Origin: Flavobacterium sp. J49
Lineage (GTDB): Bacteria > Bacteroidota > Bacteroidia > Flavobacteriales > Flavobacteriaceae
Reading direction: 5' to 3'
Assembly: GCF_011742145.1 (NCBI RefSeq)
Contig: NZ_JAAQQU010000104.1
Coordinates: 267,938-331,937 of the forward strand
DNA: 64,000 nucleotides
Part shown: one piece after another, positions 1 to 8,758 of the stretch
Layout of the letters: the number at the start of each line of letters is the position of its first letter
Position numbering within the stretch: the first letter of the stretch is position 1
Program-made: the position numbers and the translations under genes
Notes under the pieces: generated by a model
What the model was told of the DNA's origin: nothing
Database searches by the model: none
What the model saw: the letters and a program-made list of their open reading frames with translations, nothing else

Positions 1-900
1 TTCTATTATTTCGGCATAATCCGCAAACATCAAAAACCACCGCGCAAAACCGTTAACTATATCACGGGATAAAAATGTCATTTCTACCAAATCACCTGTA
101 TTTTTTTGGGAAACAAACCCATAATATTTCTTTTCGGAAGACAAATATTTGCTGATTTTCTTGTCGACCAGAATACGGACTTTAGTCGTTGGGATTTCAT
201 GTTCTTTGTTGAGATAAGTTTCCAACGTTTCGTGTTCTTGGGTAAACTCTTTTTGGGTTTTTTTGATCCCTTCAATCCGATCAGCTCTAAATTGCCGGTA
301 ATCATTCCTTAGATGGCAAAATCCCAGCACATACCAATTGTTATGATCGTGAAAAACACCAACAGGTTCAATGGTTCTTTCAGAAGCCACATCAGCATCT
401 ATCGCTTGGTAATCAAGGATTACCTGAGTTTTGTCGGCCGCGCTTTTAAAGAGAATCGACATCGCATTAGGCACATTTTCATTAAACAGATTTCCCATAG
501 TAGGTTGGATCAGCACCTTTGATTCAATACTCGAAACCCAATCCTTATCCGAACTCTGCATCACCGATTTGAGTTTGAACATCGCAGACTGGTAATGCTG
601 TCCCAATTCCTTGTCGATGAATTTCTGCATCAGTTTTTCGGCAGCAATAAAACTGCTGGCCTCTTCACGGGTAAACATGACCGGCGGCAATCGGTAGCCG
701 TCAACTAAAGAATATCCTATTCCGGCTTCACCATAAATAGGTACACCCGACGCTTCCAAGGTTCGGATGTCACGATAAATGGTGCGCAAGCTCACTTCAA
801 AACGTTCTGCCAATTCCTGTGCTTTTACAATCTTTTTGGATTGCAACTGAATCAGGATTGCGATAACGCGGTCAAAACGTTTAGGAGATTCGTCGAACAT
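1..900 (-). CDS. YafY-type HTH/WYL transcriptional regulator (3' end outside window)
   Basis: The reverse strand stays open from an ATG at 898-900 to the left edge, giving 300 visible codons. The start reads MFDESPKRFDRVIAIL. An N-terminal HTH_11-type winged helix follows (about residues 5-60, with SLRTIYRDIRTLEASGVPI as the recognition helix region). A WYL domain comes later (NNWYVLGFCHLRNDYRQFRADRI, about residues 190-215) and then a WYL C-terminal extension. Members of this family are DNA-binding regulators whose WYL domain senses a ligand or nucleic acid. The target cannot be told from the sequence. The gene lies just downstream of lepA on the same strand, with a terminator between them, so it is probably its own unit. 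The stop codon lies outside the window. Confidence 0.9.
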   Translation of the reverse strand, partial: MFDESPKRFDRVIAILIQLQSKKIVKAQELAERFEVSLRTIYRDIRTLEASGVPIYGEAGIGYSLVDGYRLPPVMFTREEASSFIAAEKLMQKFIDKELGQHYQSAMFKLKSVMQSSDKDWVSSIESKVLIQPTMGNLFNENVPNAMSILFKSAADKTQVILDYQAIDADVASERTIEPVGVFHDHNNWYVLGFCHLRNDYRQFRADRIEGIKKTQKEFTQEHETLETYLNKEHEIPTTKVRILVDKKISKYLSSEKKYYGFVSQKNTGDLVEMTFLSRDIVNGFARWFLMFADYAEIIE

Positions 901-941
901 AAATAAGCTGTTTGCCCAAAGGTACTATTTTCGAGTAAATC

Positions 942-976
942 AAAAAACCCAACAACTTTCGCCATTGGGTTTTTCT
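942..976 (-). terminator. Intrinsic terminator of lepA
   Basis: An inverted repeat with AAACCCAA and TTGGGTTT arms and a loop of about 12 nt sits 17 bp past the lepA stop. Read on the minus strand it ends in a run of six T. It separates lepA from the WYL regulator gene. Confidence 0.8.
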
Positions 977-992
977 GTATTTATATTTGAAA

Positions 993-2789
993 TTAATCAT
1001 TCAGTTTCAGAACCGCCATAAACGCTTCCTGCGGAATCTCTACATTTCCTACCAAACGCATTCTTTTCTTTCCTTTTTTCTGTTTTTCTAAAAGCTTTCT
1101 TTTACGTGAAATATCCCCGCCGTAACATTTGGCGGTAACGTCTTTTCTTAATGCTTTGATAGTTTCACGGGCGATGATTTTCGCACCAATCGCCGCCTGA
1201 ATCGGAATGTCAAATTGTTGTCTTGGGATTAATTCACGAAGCTTTTCACACATTTTTTTACCAATGTTGTAAGCGTTACTCTCATGAATCAAGGCCGAAA
1301 GCGCATCTACTGATTGGGCATTTAATAAAACATCCAATTTTACTAATTTAGACGCTCGCATTCCAATTGGCGTGTAGTCAAACGACGCATATCCTTTGGA
1401 AACGGTTTTCAATCGGTCATAAAAATCGAATACAATCTCTGCCAATGGCATGTCAAAATTCAATTCAACTCTTTCGGTGGTCAAATAGGTTTGATTGGTA
1501 ATCACACCGCGTTTTTCAATACACAAACTCATTACATTGCCAACATAATCGGCTTTGGTAATAATCGTCGCCTTGATAAACGGCTCTTCAACTCTATCCA
1601 ATTTGGATGGTTCCGGTAAATCGGACGGGTTGTTTACCACAAAACCAACCTCAGGTTCTTTTTTGGTGTAAGCCAAATAAGAAACGTTGGGAACCGTAGT
1701 AATCACTGTCATATCGTATTCGCGCTCCAAACGTTCCTGGATGATTTCCAAGTGTAACATGCCTAAGAATCCGCAACGGAAACCAAAACCTAAAGCCGCC
1801 GAACTTTCCGGTGTAAACACTAATGAGGCATCATTTAATTGCAATTTCTCCATCGAAGAACGCAAATCTTCATAATCTTCTGTATCTACAGGATAAATTC
1901 CGGCGAAAACCATAGGTTTTACATCTTCAAATCCTGTAATCATATTCGTTGTAGGCGTTTTGGCATCGGTAATGGTGTCACCCACTTTTACTTCCTTCGC
2001 CTCTTTTATTCCTGAAATTAAATATCCAACATCACCGGTAGAAATTACGTTCTTTGGTACTTGGTTTAACTTCAAAGTCCCTACTTCATCTGCAAAATAT
2101 TCATTGCCGGTAGCCATGAACTTAATTTTCTGTCCTTTCTTAATTTCACCGTTTTTCACACGGAAAATAACTTCAATGCCTCGGAAAGGATTGTAATGCG
2201 AATCAAAAATCAAGGCTTGAAGTGGTTCTTCTTTGCTGCCTTTGGGTGCCGGGATTTTTTCAATAATCGCCGCCAAAATATTCTCCACCCCAAAACCGGT
2301 TTTCCCCGAAGCGTGGATAATGTCTTCTAATTTACACCCTAACAAATCAATAATGTCGTCGCTTACTTCTTCGGGATTCGCACTTGGCAAATCCACTTTA
2401 TTCAACACCGGAATAATTTCCAAGTCGTTTTCTAAAGCCAAATACAAATTCGAAATCGTTTGTGCCTGTATACTTTGCGCTGCATCTACAATCAAAAGTG
2501 CGCCTTCACAAGCCGCAATCGAACGCGAAACTTCATAAGAGAAATCCACGTGTCCGGGAGTATCGATAAGATTTAAGATATAATCTTCGCCTTTGTATTT
2601 GTATTCCATCTGAATGGCGTGACTCTTAATGGTAATCCCACGCTCACGCTCCAAGTCCATGTTGTCCAGCAACTGGGCTTTTTCTTCTCGTGCGGTAACG
2701 GTTTGTGTGGCACCAAGCAATCGGTCCGCCAACGTACTTTTCCCGTGGTCAATGTGAGCAATAATGCAAAAATTTCTAATATGCTTCAT
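993..2789 (-). CDS. lepA: Elongation factor 4 (LepA), translational GTPase
   Basis: The product is 598 aa, the normal length for LepA/EF4. The GTPase domain shows the P-loop AHIDHGKST at residues 11-19, DTPGHVDF and NKVDLP. EF-G-like domains II, III and V follow, then the LepA-specific C-terminal region rich in Lys/Arg ([21 protein letters not shown]). EF4 is a ribosome-associated GTPase, proposed to back-translocate stalled ribosomes or help 30S assembly. The ATG start gives the canonical [19 protein letters not shown]. The gene ends in a clear terminator. It is divergent from dus, and a dispersed repeat lies in the shared upstream region. Confidence 0.98.
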   Translation of the reverse strand: MKHIRNFCIIAHIDHGKSTLADRLLGATQTVTAREEKAQLLDNMDLERERGITIKSHAIQMEYKYKGEDYILNLIDTPGHVDFSYEVSRSIAACEGALLIVDAAQSIQAQTISNLYLALENDLEIIPVLNKVDLPSANPEEVSDDIIDLLGCKLEDIIHASGKTGFGVENILAAIIEKIPAPKGSKEEPLQALIFDSHYNPFRGIEVIFRVKNGEIKKGQKIKFMATGNEYFADEVGTLKLNQVPKNVISTGDVGYLISGIKEAKEVKVGDTITDAKTPTTNMITGFEDVKPMVFAGIYPVDTEDYEDLRSSMEKLQLNDASLVFTPESSAALGFGFRCGFLGMLHLEIIQERLEREYDMTVITTVPNVSYLAYTKKEPEVGFVVNNPSDLPEPSKLDRVEEPFIKATIITKADYVGNVMSLCIEKRGVITNQTYLTTERVELNFDMPLAEIVFDFYDRLKTVSKGYASFDYTPIGMRASKLVKLDVLLNAQSVDALSALIHESNAYNIGKKMCEKLRELIPRQQFDIPIQAAIGAKIIARETIKALRKDVTAKCYGGDISRKRKLLEKQKKGKKRMRLVGNVEIPQEAFMAVLKLND

Positions 2790-2870
2790 GTAAACTTAAT
2801 ATTGTCTTGTTGGAAACCTGTAATGCCCCGGCATTTCATCTTCGTAAATCTGTCAAAATCTTGGGCGTTA

Positions 2871-2929
2871 CCTCGTCTTTCGAACGAGGTCGGGCTGTCC
2901 GCAGTACACGGTACTTGCTCCCATCCCTA
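2871..2929. repeat. Dispersed flavobacterial repeat, copy 1
   Basis: A hairpin CCTCGT/ACGAGG (2871-2876 / 2884-2889) is followed by the family core GGGCTGTCCGC, a small hairpin AGTAC/GTACT (2903-2907 / 2911-2915), and GCTCCCATCCCTA. The same framing words occur at 5764-5806 and 22137-22221, and in reverse at 12680-12770 and 54758-54886. The copy lies between divergent lepA and dus, outside both coding regions. Confidence 0.75.
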
Positions 2930-3025
2930 ACGCATTTAATCGGCAAATATAGGCTAAATTCATCATTTTCAAAGCGCAAAAACAGTCTTTGTTCTTTACT
3001 CTTTCTTCTATTCTCTTAAAAATCG

Positions 3026-3033
3026 TATTTTTG
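3026..3033 (+). promoter_or_regulatory. Bacteroidota -7 box for dus
   Basis: TATTTTTG matches the TAnnTTTG consensus and ends 15 bp before the chosen dus ATG. No well-spaced -33 TTTG is visible. This box also argues against the longer reading frame that would start at 2989, upstream of the promoter. Confidence 0.5.
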
Positions 3034-3048
3034 CCAAAAAAATTCCCT

Positions 3049-4041
3049 ATGCCCAAAATCGGCAACATTATATTACCTGATTTCCCTTTGCTACTCGCAC
3101 CTATGGAAGACGTGAGCGATCCGCCTTTTCGCAGACTTTGTAAGTTGCACGGTGCCGATTTAATGTACTCGGAATTCATCTCATCAGAAGGACTCATTCG
3201 CGATGCGATGAAAAGCAAAATGAAGTTGGATATTTTCGATTACGAACGGCCGGTGGGCATTCAAATTTTTGGCGGTGATGAGGAAGCGATGGAAATGTCT
3301 TCACGAATTGTTGATGCGGTCCAACCGGATTTGGTAGATATTAATTTTGGTTGTCCCGTAAAAAAAGTGGTGTGCAAAGGCGCCGGTGCCGGCGTTTTAA
3401 AAGATGTCGATTTAATGGTACGCTTAACCAAAGCGGTCATTAAAGGAACCAATCTTCCGGTAACCGTAAAAACACGTTTGGGTTGGGATGAAAATTCCAT
3501 TAATATCGATGAAGTTGCCGAACGTTTGCAGGATATTGGCGTGCAAGCTTTGACCGTTCATGCCCGTACTCGTGCCCAAATGTACAAAGGCCATTCGGAT
3601 TGGTCACACATTGCCCGCGTAAAAAACAATCCGCGTATCACGATGCCGATTTTTGGAAACGGCGATATTGATTCGCCTGAAAAAGCTTTGGAGTACAAGA
3701 ACAAATACGGTTTAGACGGTATGATGATCGGTCGTGCAGCGATAGGTTATCCGTGGATTTTTAACGAAATCAAACACTATTTCAAAACCGGAGAACATTT
3801 GGCACAACCCACCATGACTGACAGAGTCGAAGCCGCCAGAAATCATTTAACTTGGTCTATGGACTGGAAAGGCGAACGCGTTGGGATTGTAGAAATGCGC
3901 CGTCATTATACCAATTATTTTAAAGGCATTCCCAACTTCAAAGAACACCGTTTAAAATTGGTTACACTCGAATCGGCTGAGGCTTTGTTTAAGGCTTTAG
4001 ATGAAATTCAGGACGTGTATTCGGGTTTTCAATTTGTTTAA
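3049..4041 (+). CDS. dusB: tRNA-dihydrouridine synthase (DusB-like)
   Basis: The product is 330 aa from the ATG at 3049. The frame is open back to 2989, but only the downstream start follows a -7 box and gives the family N terminus (MPKIGNIILPDFPLLLAPMEDVSDPPFR). This is an FMN-binding TIM barrel that reduces U to dihydrouridine in tRNA D-loops. Visible motifs are LAPMEDVSDPPFRRL, DINFGCPVKKV (conserved Cys102), VKTRLGWD and the late phosphate-binding MIGRAAIGYPWIF. The stop overlaps the stop of the convergent permease gene by 4 bp (shared TTAA). The assignment to DusB rather than another Dus branch is by overall likeness. Confidence 0.93.
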   Translation: MPKIGNIILPDFPLLLAPMEDVSDPPFRRLCKLHGADLMYSEFISSEGLIRDAMKSKMKLDIFDYERPVGIQIFGGDEEAMEMSSRIVDAVQPDLVDINFGCPVKKVVCKGAGAGVLKDVDLMVRLTKAVIKGTNLPVTVKTRLGWDENSINIDEVAERLQDIGVQALTVHARTRAQMYKGHSDWSHIARVKNNPRITMPIFGNGDIDSPEKALEYKNKYGLDGMMIGRAAIGYPWIFNEIKHYFKTGEHLAQPTMTDRVEAARNHLTWSMDWKGERVGIVEMRRHYTNYFKGIPNFKEHRLKLVTLESAEALFKALDEIQDVYSGFQFV

Positions 4042-5237
4042 TCCAACAACTTTTTGCTTACTCTACTACTCGCAATCCAGCTGGAAATAAAGCCCAGTGA
4101 GATTATTGTGAGGAATACAATCACCACGTTTTGAAGGCTGAAAACGACAGGATAAGCTAAGTTTTCGGTAATCATGACCAAACCAAACTGTTGTTGAATC
4201 ACAACCACAATTATCCCCAAAAGCAATCCGATAATACCTCCAAAAACACTTAACAAACTGCCTTGCAATAGAAATATTTTCTTCAAATCTTTGATTTCAG
4301 AACCTAAATTATAGAGGGTTTTCAAATTGGCCTTTTTATCCAAAACCATCATAATCAGTGCACCTATTAAGTTGAAAAGCGCTATGATAATGACCAAAGT
4401 AAAAATTAAATACACAGCTATATTTTCGGTATTCAACATTTTGTATAAAGTAGCATTTTGTTGGGCTCTGTTTTTAACCTCTACTTTATTTTGAAAAAGG
4501 GATTGAAGTTTCTCAATTATCTTATTTTCATCAACATTGGGTTTGAGTTTAATTTCCAGACCCGAAATCTGATTGGCTTTCAATTCTAATAAATATTGCG
4601 CCAAATTCAAGTCGCAAAACACGTATTTACTGTCTAAATCTTCACTAATCGCATAAATCCCAGTCGGAATCAACTTGGCTTTGTTGAACGCTTCAGCTTC
4701 ACTTTCAATGACGCCTTTCCCTTTTCTCGGCACATACACTTCAAATGGATTGTTAAAATCAAAAAGGCCTAAAGACAATTTTTCGGATATGCCATAGCCA
4801 ATAACAACTTGAACCGTATTGGGTTCCAACCATTTTCCGTTAATCAAATTTTGATCGACCACATTGGTTTTGGTAAAATTGGCATCGACACCTTTTAAGT
4901 AAGTCACTTGCTCTTTGCCGTCAAAGAAGAAAAGCACTCTTTCTTCCAAAACTTTACTGAAAGACGCAACGCCTTCTGTATTTTTGAGTTGGGATTCTTG
5001 ATCAGGCGAAATAACAAAGGATTTTCCAGAAATGGGATTGACTTTTAAATCGGGATCAAAGTCGTTGGAAAAGGACAAACTAAAAACGCGCAAACCGCTA
5101 AAAACAGAAAGCACTACAAACAAAGCCATAGCGCCAACAATAATACCTACCGAAGCGATACCTGTAATAATATTGATAGCATTGTTTTTACTTTTGCTAA
5201 AAAGGTATCGTTTGGCTATGTAAAGCGGGAAGTTCAA
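4038..5237 (-). CDS. FtsX/LolC-E-type ABC transporter permease
   Basis: The product is 399 aa, with an N-terminal transmembrane segment (INIITGIASVGIIVGAMALFVVLSV), a periplasmic MacB_PCD-type domain of about 220 residues and three C-terminal transmembrane helices (FtsX domain). This topology is that of the LolC/E family, which releases lipoproteins from the inner membrane to LolA; that role is inferred. The most plausible start is a TTG at 5235-5237, 7 bp after the rbfA stop. It yields MNFPLYIAKRYLFSKSKNN, the expected family N terminus, and no ATG is suitably placed. It is probably cotranscribed with rbfA. The ATPase partner is not in the window. Confidence 0.88.
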   Translation of the reverse strand: MNFPLYIAKRYLFSKSKNNAINIITGIASVGIIVGAMALFVVLSVFSGLRVFSLSFSNDFDPDLKVNPISGKSFVISPDQESQLKNTEGVASFSKVLEERVLFFFDGKEQVTYLKGVDANFTKTNVVDQNLINGKWLEPNTVQVVIGYGISEKLSLGLFDFNNPFEVYVPRKGKGVIESEAEAFNKAKLIPTGIYAISEDLDSKYVFCDLNLAQYLLELKANQISGLEIKLKPNVDENKIIEKLQSLFQNKVEVKNRAQQNATLYKMLNTENIAVYLIFTLVIIIALFNLIGALIMMVLDKKANLKTLYNLGSEIKDLKKIFLLQGSLLSVFGGIIGLLLGIIVVVIQQQFGLVMITENLAYPVVFSLQNVVIVFLTIISLGFISSWIASSRVSKKLLD

Positions 5238-5243
5238 GTGAAA

Positions 5244-5636
5244 TTAAAATTTCTTGCGTTTGTCTAAAAGATCGCGGTTTTCAATCGGATTTTCTTTGCC
5301 GGCTAAGGCGTTGTCAATTTTTTCGATATAATCCAATGAATCATCAATGTAGAAGGCCAAGTTCGGGACTTTGCGCAATTGCAGCTTAACTCTTTGTGAT
5401 AAATCATGCTTGATTAAAGGCGCATTGGTTTTGACGGCTTCCAATAAATCCTTGGCTTTGTCCTGTGGAAAAACACTCAAATACACTTTGGCAATCGATA
5501 AATCGGTAGTCACGCTCACTTTTGAAACCGAAATCACCAAGTTGGAAATGCCGTTTTTACGCACTTCTCCCTGAAGAATATCTACCAAATCTTTTTGCAA
5601 TACACTGCCTATCTTTTTTTGTCTGTTCGTTTCCAT
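5244..5636 (-). CDS. rbfA: Ribosome-binding factor A
   Basis: The product is 130 aa and begins METNRQKKIGSVLQKDLVDILQ. A single KH-like domain carries the family segment DLSIAKVYLSVFP and the ending LRKVPNLAFYIDDSLDYIEKIDNAL. RbfA binds the 30S subunit and helps mature the 16S rRNA 5' end, and is needed in the cold. The gene is first in a two-gene unit with the permease (7-bp gap). It is divergent from mce, with a dispersed repeat in the shared upstream region. Confidence 0.95.
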   Translation of the reverse strand: METNRQKKIGSVLQKDLVDILQGEVRKNGISNLVISVSKVSVTTDLSIAKVYLSVFPQDKAKDLLEAVKTNAPLIKHDLSQRVKLQLRKVPNLAFYIDDSLDYIEKIDNALAGKENPIENRDLLDKRKKF

Positions 5637-5763
5637 GAGGCAAAAATACGATTTTTAAGTTTCAAAGTAGCAAAGTGGTAGAGTTTAACTCCGTTCAATT
5701 CGCCTTTCTGGCTCGGGTCAAAGTTTTTTTGGAGCACAACATTCGTTTTCTATCATAAATCTT

Positions 5764-5806
5764 CCCGCTGTCCGCACTACAAGGTAGTTCGCTCCCATCG
5801 GGGCTA
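5764..5806. repeat. Dispersed flavobacterial repeat, copy 2
   Basis: The sequence runs CCCGCTGTCCGC, then a small hairpin ACTAC/GTAGT (5776-5780 / 5784-5788), then TCGCTCCCATCGGGGCTA. It has the same frame as copies 1 and 3, but a different hairpin sequence. The stretch 5637-5919 between divergent rbfA and mce otherwise holds only the mce promoter. Confidence 0.8.
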
Positions 5807-5848
5807 GAGTTCACGCTTACTCTTTTAATCACTAATCCTTGAATTCCT

Positions 5849-5856
5849 TATCTTTG
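5849..5856 (+). promoter_or_regulatory. Bacteroidota -7 box for mce
   Basis: TATCTTTG matches TAnnTTTG. The implied transcript start is near 5863, giving a leader of about 57 nt before the ATG at 5920. A longer reading frame begins at 5839, upstream of this box, which supports the shorter start. Confidence 0.45.
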
Positions 5857-5919
5857 ACCTTTCAAACAACTCAGCCGCCTTGCAACTTTGCAACTCTGGC
5901 ACTTTATAACTCTAAAAAA

Positions 5920-6321
5920 ATGAGAAAAATAGAACATATCGGCATCGCCGTAAAAAGTTTAGAAACATCCAACTTGCTTTTTGAGAAACTTTTCGGAAAT
6001 CCGCCTTATAAAGAAGAAGAAGTCGCCAGCGAAGGCGTAAAAACGTCTTTCTTTATGAATGGGCCAAACAAAATAGAACTTTTAGAAGCCACCAATCCTG
6101 AAAGCCCTATCGCCAAATTCTTAGAAAAGAAAGGCGAAGGCATTCACCACATCGCGTTTGATGTAGAAGACATCCTTTCCGAAATGGAACGCTTAAAAAA
6201 AGAAGGCTTCACCATATTAAACGAAACCCCAAAAAAAGGTGCCGACAACAAGCTGGTTGCATTCTTACATCCCAAAGGAACCAACAGTGTTTTGATTGAG
6301 CTTTGTCAAGAAATCCGCTAA
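5920..6321 (+). CDS. mce: Methylmalonyl-CoA epimerase
   Basis: The product is 133 aa from the ATG at 5920 (MRKIEHIGIAVKSLETSN). The frame is open upstream to 5839, but that extension (MNSLSLTFQTTQPP) is low in complexity and lies over the promoter. It is a glyoxalase/VOC fold with two beta-alpha-beta repeats: HIGIAV near the start, GIHHIAFDVEDI in the middle and the metal-ligand Glu in SVLIELCQE at the end. It interconverts (S)- and (R)-methylmalonyl-CoA in the propionyl-CoA to succinyl-CoA route. The mutase is not in the window. Confidence 0.93.
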   Translation: MRKIEHIGIAVKSLETSNLLFEKLFGNPPYKEEEVASEGVKTSFFMNGPNKIELLEATNPESPIAKFLEKKGEGIHHIAFDVEDILSEMERLKKEGFTILNETPKKGADNKLVAFLHPKGTNSVLIELCQEIR

Positions 6322-6428
6322 AAATAGTTGCAACGAAACAAAAATAATAGTAATATTGCAACCTCAATTAAAGCCTTGGCTTTATTCACTGAACTCCAAA
6401 AGCCAATAAAAGTCAGTGAAGTAAAACC

Positions 6429-6502
6429 GGTCCTATAGCTCAGTTGGTTAGAGCACCTGACTCATAATCAGGTGGTCCTTGGTTCGAGCCCAAGTGGGAC
6501 CA
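6429..6502 (+). tRNA. tRNA with CAU anticodon (elongator Met or Ile2)
   Basis: This is a 74-nt cloverleaf. The acceptor stem GGTCCTA pairs with TGGGACC, including one T-G pair. The D arm is AGCTCAGTTGGTTAGAGC. The anticodon stem CCTGA/TCAGG carries the loop CTCATAA. The T arm is CTTGG-TTCGAGC-CCAAG and the discriminator is A. CCA is not encoded. A CAT anticodon is shared by elongator tRNA-Met and by tRNA-Ile2, whose C34 becomes lysidine through TilS, and sequence alone does not settle which this is. The acceptor stem starts with a paired G, so it is not an initiator tRNA. A terminator follows at once. Confidence 0.93.
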
Positions 6503-6508
6503 CAATAT

Positions 6509-6536
6509 AAAAAGACCTCTTCCAGAGGTCTTTTTT
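6509..6536 (+). terminator. Terminator after the tRNA gene
   Basis: AAGACCTCT and AGAGGTCTT form a 9-bp stem with a 3-nt loop, followed by TTTTTT. It starts 7 nt after the tRNA 3' end. Confidence 0.9.
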
Positions 6537-6720
6537 ATGCAACAAAAAACCAAAAAGTTGGAAACATCGTTAATGGATGTATTAATTTGATGTAATTTTT
6601 GCAATAGAAATTTTAATTTACACGATATAAATACTTTTGCACTTTAAATTTCCATTAACTTAACTGATTTAATAATTAAATTATTTTGGTGATTAGATTT
6701 TTTTTATACTTTTACGCACT

Positions 6721-6936
6721 ATGAAAATTGTCCCGAGTAGAATTATTGCCATTCTTTCGGTGTTTTTGTTGCCATTAACAAATGTTTTTGCGGCACCAGG
6801 ACCACCGCCTCCCTCTACGCCGCCGCCGCCGCCGGGCTTACCGTTGGACGGGGGTTTGTTGCTATTGGCTGGCATTTCACTACTCTTCGGCTGTTATAAA
6901 ATTTACAAATCCAATATAAAAAAAGCATCCTGTTAA
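6721..6936 (+). CDS. Small secreted Pro-rich protein with a PID-CTERM-like sorting tail
   Basis: The product is 71 aa. A signal peptide (MKIVPSRIIAILSVFLLPLTNVFA) is followed by a proline stretch (APGPPPPSTPPPPPG), the motif GLPLDGG, a hydrophobic helix (LLLLAGISLLFGCYKIY) and a basic tail (KSNIKKASC). This is the pattern of the short flavobacterial proteins called PID-CTERM sorting-domain proteins, with Pro-Leu-Asp in place of Pro-Ile-Asp. Such tails are thought to be processed at the cell envelope. I name the family from memory of the motif. Here almost nothing but the sorting signal is present. A -7-like TACTTTTG lies at 6632-6639. The last codons lie inside the terminator stem. Confidence 0.7.
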   Translation: MKIVPSRIIAILSVFLLPLTNVFAAPGPPPPSTPPPPPGLPLDGGLLLLAGISLLFGCYKIYKSNIKKASC

Positions 6937-6950
6937 ATGGATGCTTTTTC
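6918..6950. terminator. Bidirectional terminator overlapping a stop codon
   Basis: AAAGCATCC and GGATGCTTT form a 9-bp stem with an 8-nt loop. A-rich sequence lies on the left and T-rich on the right, so it can serve both the + strand small protein gene and the - strand riboflavin synthase gene. The TAA stop (6934-6936) of the + gene lies within the loop. Confidence 0.85.
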
Positions 6951-6975
6951 TTTATAAATGCAGTAATTTTTAAAG

Positions 6976-7566
6976 TTATTGTCTTAGAGAATACAATCTT
7001 GCCACGTATTTTCCCACAACATCAAACTCTAAATTTATTTTTTTTCCAATTTGGAATGTTTTAAAATTAGTGTGCTCATAAGTATAAGGAATAATAGCTA
7101 CGCTAAATTCATTATCTTTAGAATTAACCACAGTTAAACTGACTCCATTCACTGTTATAGATCCTTTTTCAATAGTAACATTGTTTAACTTACTGTCGTA
7201 TTCAAAAGTAAAATACCAACTTCCATTGGCTTCCTCTATTGATTTACAAACACCTGTTTGGTCCACATGTCCTTGAACGATATGACCATCTAAGCGATCT
7301 CCCAGTTGCATTGCTCGCTCCAAATTAATCAAATCTCCCGCCTTCCAATCGCCAAGATTGGTTTTTTCAATCGTTTCTCTGATAGCTGTTACGGTATATT
7401 CATCATGGTTTATGGCTACAACCGTAAGACAAACCCCATTATGCGCCACACTTTGGTCAATTTTAAGCTCATGTGTTAAGTTAGATGAAACCGTAACATG
7501 AATATTGTCATGGTCTTTTTTTATTTCTTTTATAATTCCAAGGGTTTCAATTATTCCTGTAAACAT
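6976..7566 (-). CDS. ribE: Riboflavin synthase, alpha subunit
   Basis: The product is 196 aa, typical for the family, and begins MFTGIIETLGIIKEI. Two tandem lumazine-binding domains are visible: the first has VAHNGVCLTVV and the second, after residue ~98, has GSITVNGVSLTVV. It dismutates two 6,7-dimethyl-8-ribityllumazine molecules to riboflavin plus the pyrimidinedione. The end of domain one (LGDRLDGHIVQGHVDQTG) carries the family's conserved linker. The gene is divergent from pdxA with only 60 bp between the starts, and no FMN riboswitch fits in that space. Confidence 0.96.
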   Translation of the reverse strand: MFTGIIETLGIIKEIKKDHDNIHVTVSSNLTHELKIDQSVAHNGVCLTVVAINHDEYTVTAIRETIEKTNLGDWKAGDLINLERAMQLGDRLDGHIVQGHVDQTGVCKSIEEANGSWYFTFEYDSKLNNVTIEKGSITVNGVSLTVVNSKDNEFSVAIIPYTYEHTNFKTFQIGKKINLEFDVVGKYVARLYSLRQ

Positions 7567-7582
7567 TATGGTTTTATTTTAC

Positions 7583-7590
7583 TAAATTTG
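7583..7590 (+). promoter_or_regulatory. Bacteroidota -7 box for pdxA
   Basis: TAAATTTG matches TAnnTTTG in the 60-bp gap between divergent ribE and pdxA. The implied leader is about 30 nt. No clear TTTG is placed for -33. Confidence 0.5.
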
Positions 7591-7626
7591 CACTTCAAAA
7601 TTAGCAATAAATAACCAGTCCTACTT

Positions 7627-8673
7627 ATGAAAAAAGCAGAAAATATAATCGTTGGAATTTCAATCGGAGATTTAAACGGTATTGGAAGCGAAGTAATCCT
7701 TAAGACTTTTGAAGACGCCAGAATGTTGGAACTTTGCACCCCGGTTATTTTTGCGAATGTTAAAGTGTTGTCCTTTATCAAAAAAACTTTGGCGCTAACC
7801 GCTCCATTACACGGCATTGATAAATTAGACCAATTGGTGATTGGCAAAATCAATGTGCTGAATATTTGGAGAGAAGGCGTTGATTTGAACTTTGGAAACA
7901 ACGATGAAAACGTGGGTAAATATGCTATAAAATCATTCATTACCGCCACTAAAGCTTTGAAAGAAAACCAAATTGATGTTTTGGTCACTGCTCCAATCAA
8001 CAAATACAATATTCAATCGGAAGACTTTAAATTTCCGGGACACACTGATTACTTAGACCAAGAACTCGAAGGAAATGCTTTGATGTTAATGGTGCAGGAT
8101 AATCTAAGAGTAGGTTTGTTAACCGACCATATTCCGGTGAATGAAGTGGCCAAGCATTTGACAGAAAAATTAATCCTTCAGAAAGTTGAAACCATCAAAC
8201 AATCTTTGATACAGGATTTTGGCATTAACAAGCCCAAAATTGCCGTATTGGCTTTAAATCCGCATGCCGGAGACAATGGGGTTATAGGCAAAGAAGATGA
8301 CGAAATTATAAAACCTACTTTAAAGAAACTGTTCGATAAAGGCACTATGGTTTTTGGCCCTTTTGCCGCTGATGGTTTTTTTGGCAGTAACCAATATGAA
8401 AAATACGACGCTGTAGTGGCTACTTATCATGACCAAGGATTAATTCCGTTTAAAACCTTGTCTTTTGGGAATGGGGTAAATTATACCGCCGGTTTAAATA
8501 AAATAAGAACTTCTCCCGATCACGGAACGGCCTATGAAATTGCCGGAAAAGGAGTTGCCGATTATAATTCGTTCAAGGAAGCGGTTTACACTGCCATTGA
8601 TATTTATAATTCAAGATTTCAGCACCAGGAAATCAGCAAAAATCCCTTGAAAACAAAAGAAAGACAGTTATAA
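7627..8673 (+). CDS. pdxA: 4-hydroxythreonine-4-phosphate dehydrogenase
   Basis: The product is 348 aa. Family motifs are VGISIGDLNGIGSEVILK at the N terminus, VTAPINKYNIQ, the metal-ligand FPGHTDYL, ALNPHAGDNG and ATYHDQGLIPFKTL near the C terminus, with HGTAYEIAGKG at the end. PdxA is an NAD-dependent, divalent-metal enzyme of the DXP-dependent vitamin B6 pathway. It oxidises 4-phosphohydroxy-L-threonine before condensation by PdxJ. It precedes the yceD-rpmF cluster, but a promoter with both boxes lies between them. Confidence 0.96.
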   Translation: MKKAENIIVGISIGDLNGIGSEVILKTFEDARMLELCTPVIFANVKVLSFIKKTLALTAPLHGIDKLDQLVIGKINVLNIWREGVDLNFGNNDENVGKYAIKSFITATKALKENQIDVLVTAPINKYNIQSEDFKFPGHTDYLDQELEGNALMLMVQDNLRVGLLTDHIPVNEVAKHLTEKLILQKVETIKQSLIQDFGINKPKIAVLALNPHAGDNGVIGKEDDEIIKPTLKKLFDKGTMVFGPFAADGFFGSNQYEKYDAVVATYHDQGLIPFKTLSFGNGVNYTAGLNKIRTSPDHGTAYEIAGKGVADYNSFKEAVYTAIDIYNSRFQHQEISKNPLKTKERQL

Positions 8674-8696
8674 ACAAAAAAATGTTCATAAGGTTA

Positions 8697-8724
8697 TTGG
8701 AATTCCAATAATTTTATATCTTTG
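8697..8724 (+). promoter_or_regulatory. Promoter of yceD-rpmF
   Basis: TTG at 8697-8699, a 17-bp spacer and TATCTTTG at 8717-8724 match the Bacteroidota TTTG/TAnnTTTG promoter. The implied transcript start is near 8731, with a leader of about 28 nt to the ATG at 8759. Confidence 0.65.
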
Positions 8725-8758
8725 CACTCCCGAAATGTTGGGTCAAATTGTTGTTTAG

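Noticed and set aside
84..305. Small minus-strand ORF and the + strand ORFs at 106-522
   Set aside because: They are other frames of the WYL regulator, which reads open from 900 to the left edge with clear domain motifs.
1687..2538. Plus-strand ORFs of 62-101 codons
   Set aside because: They are shadows of lepA on the opposite strand, with no motifs of their own.
7567..7626. FMN riboswitch upstream of riboflavin synthase
   Set aside because: The gap to divergent pdxA is only 60 bp and holds a -7 box; an RFN element would not fit.
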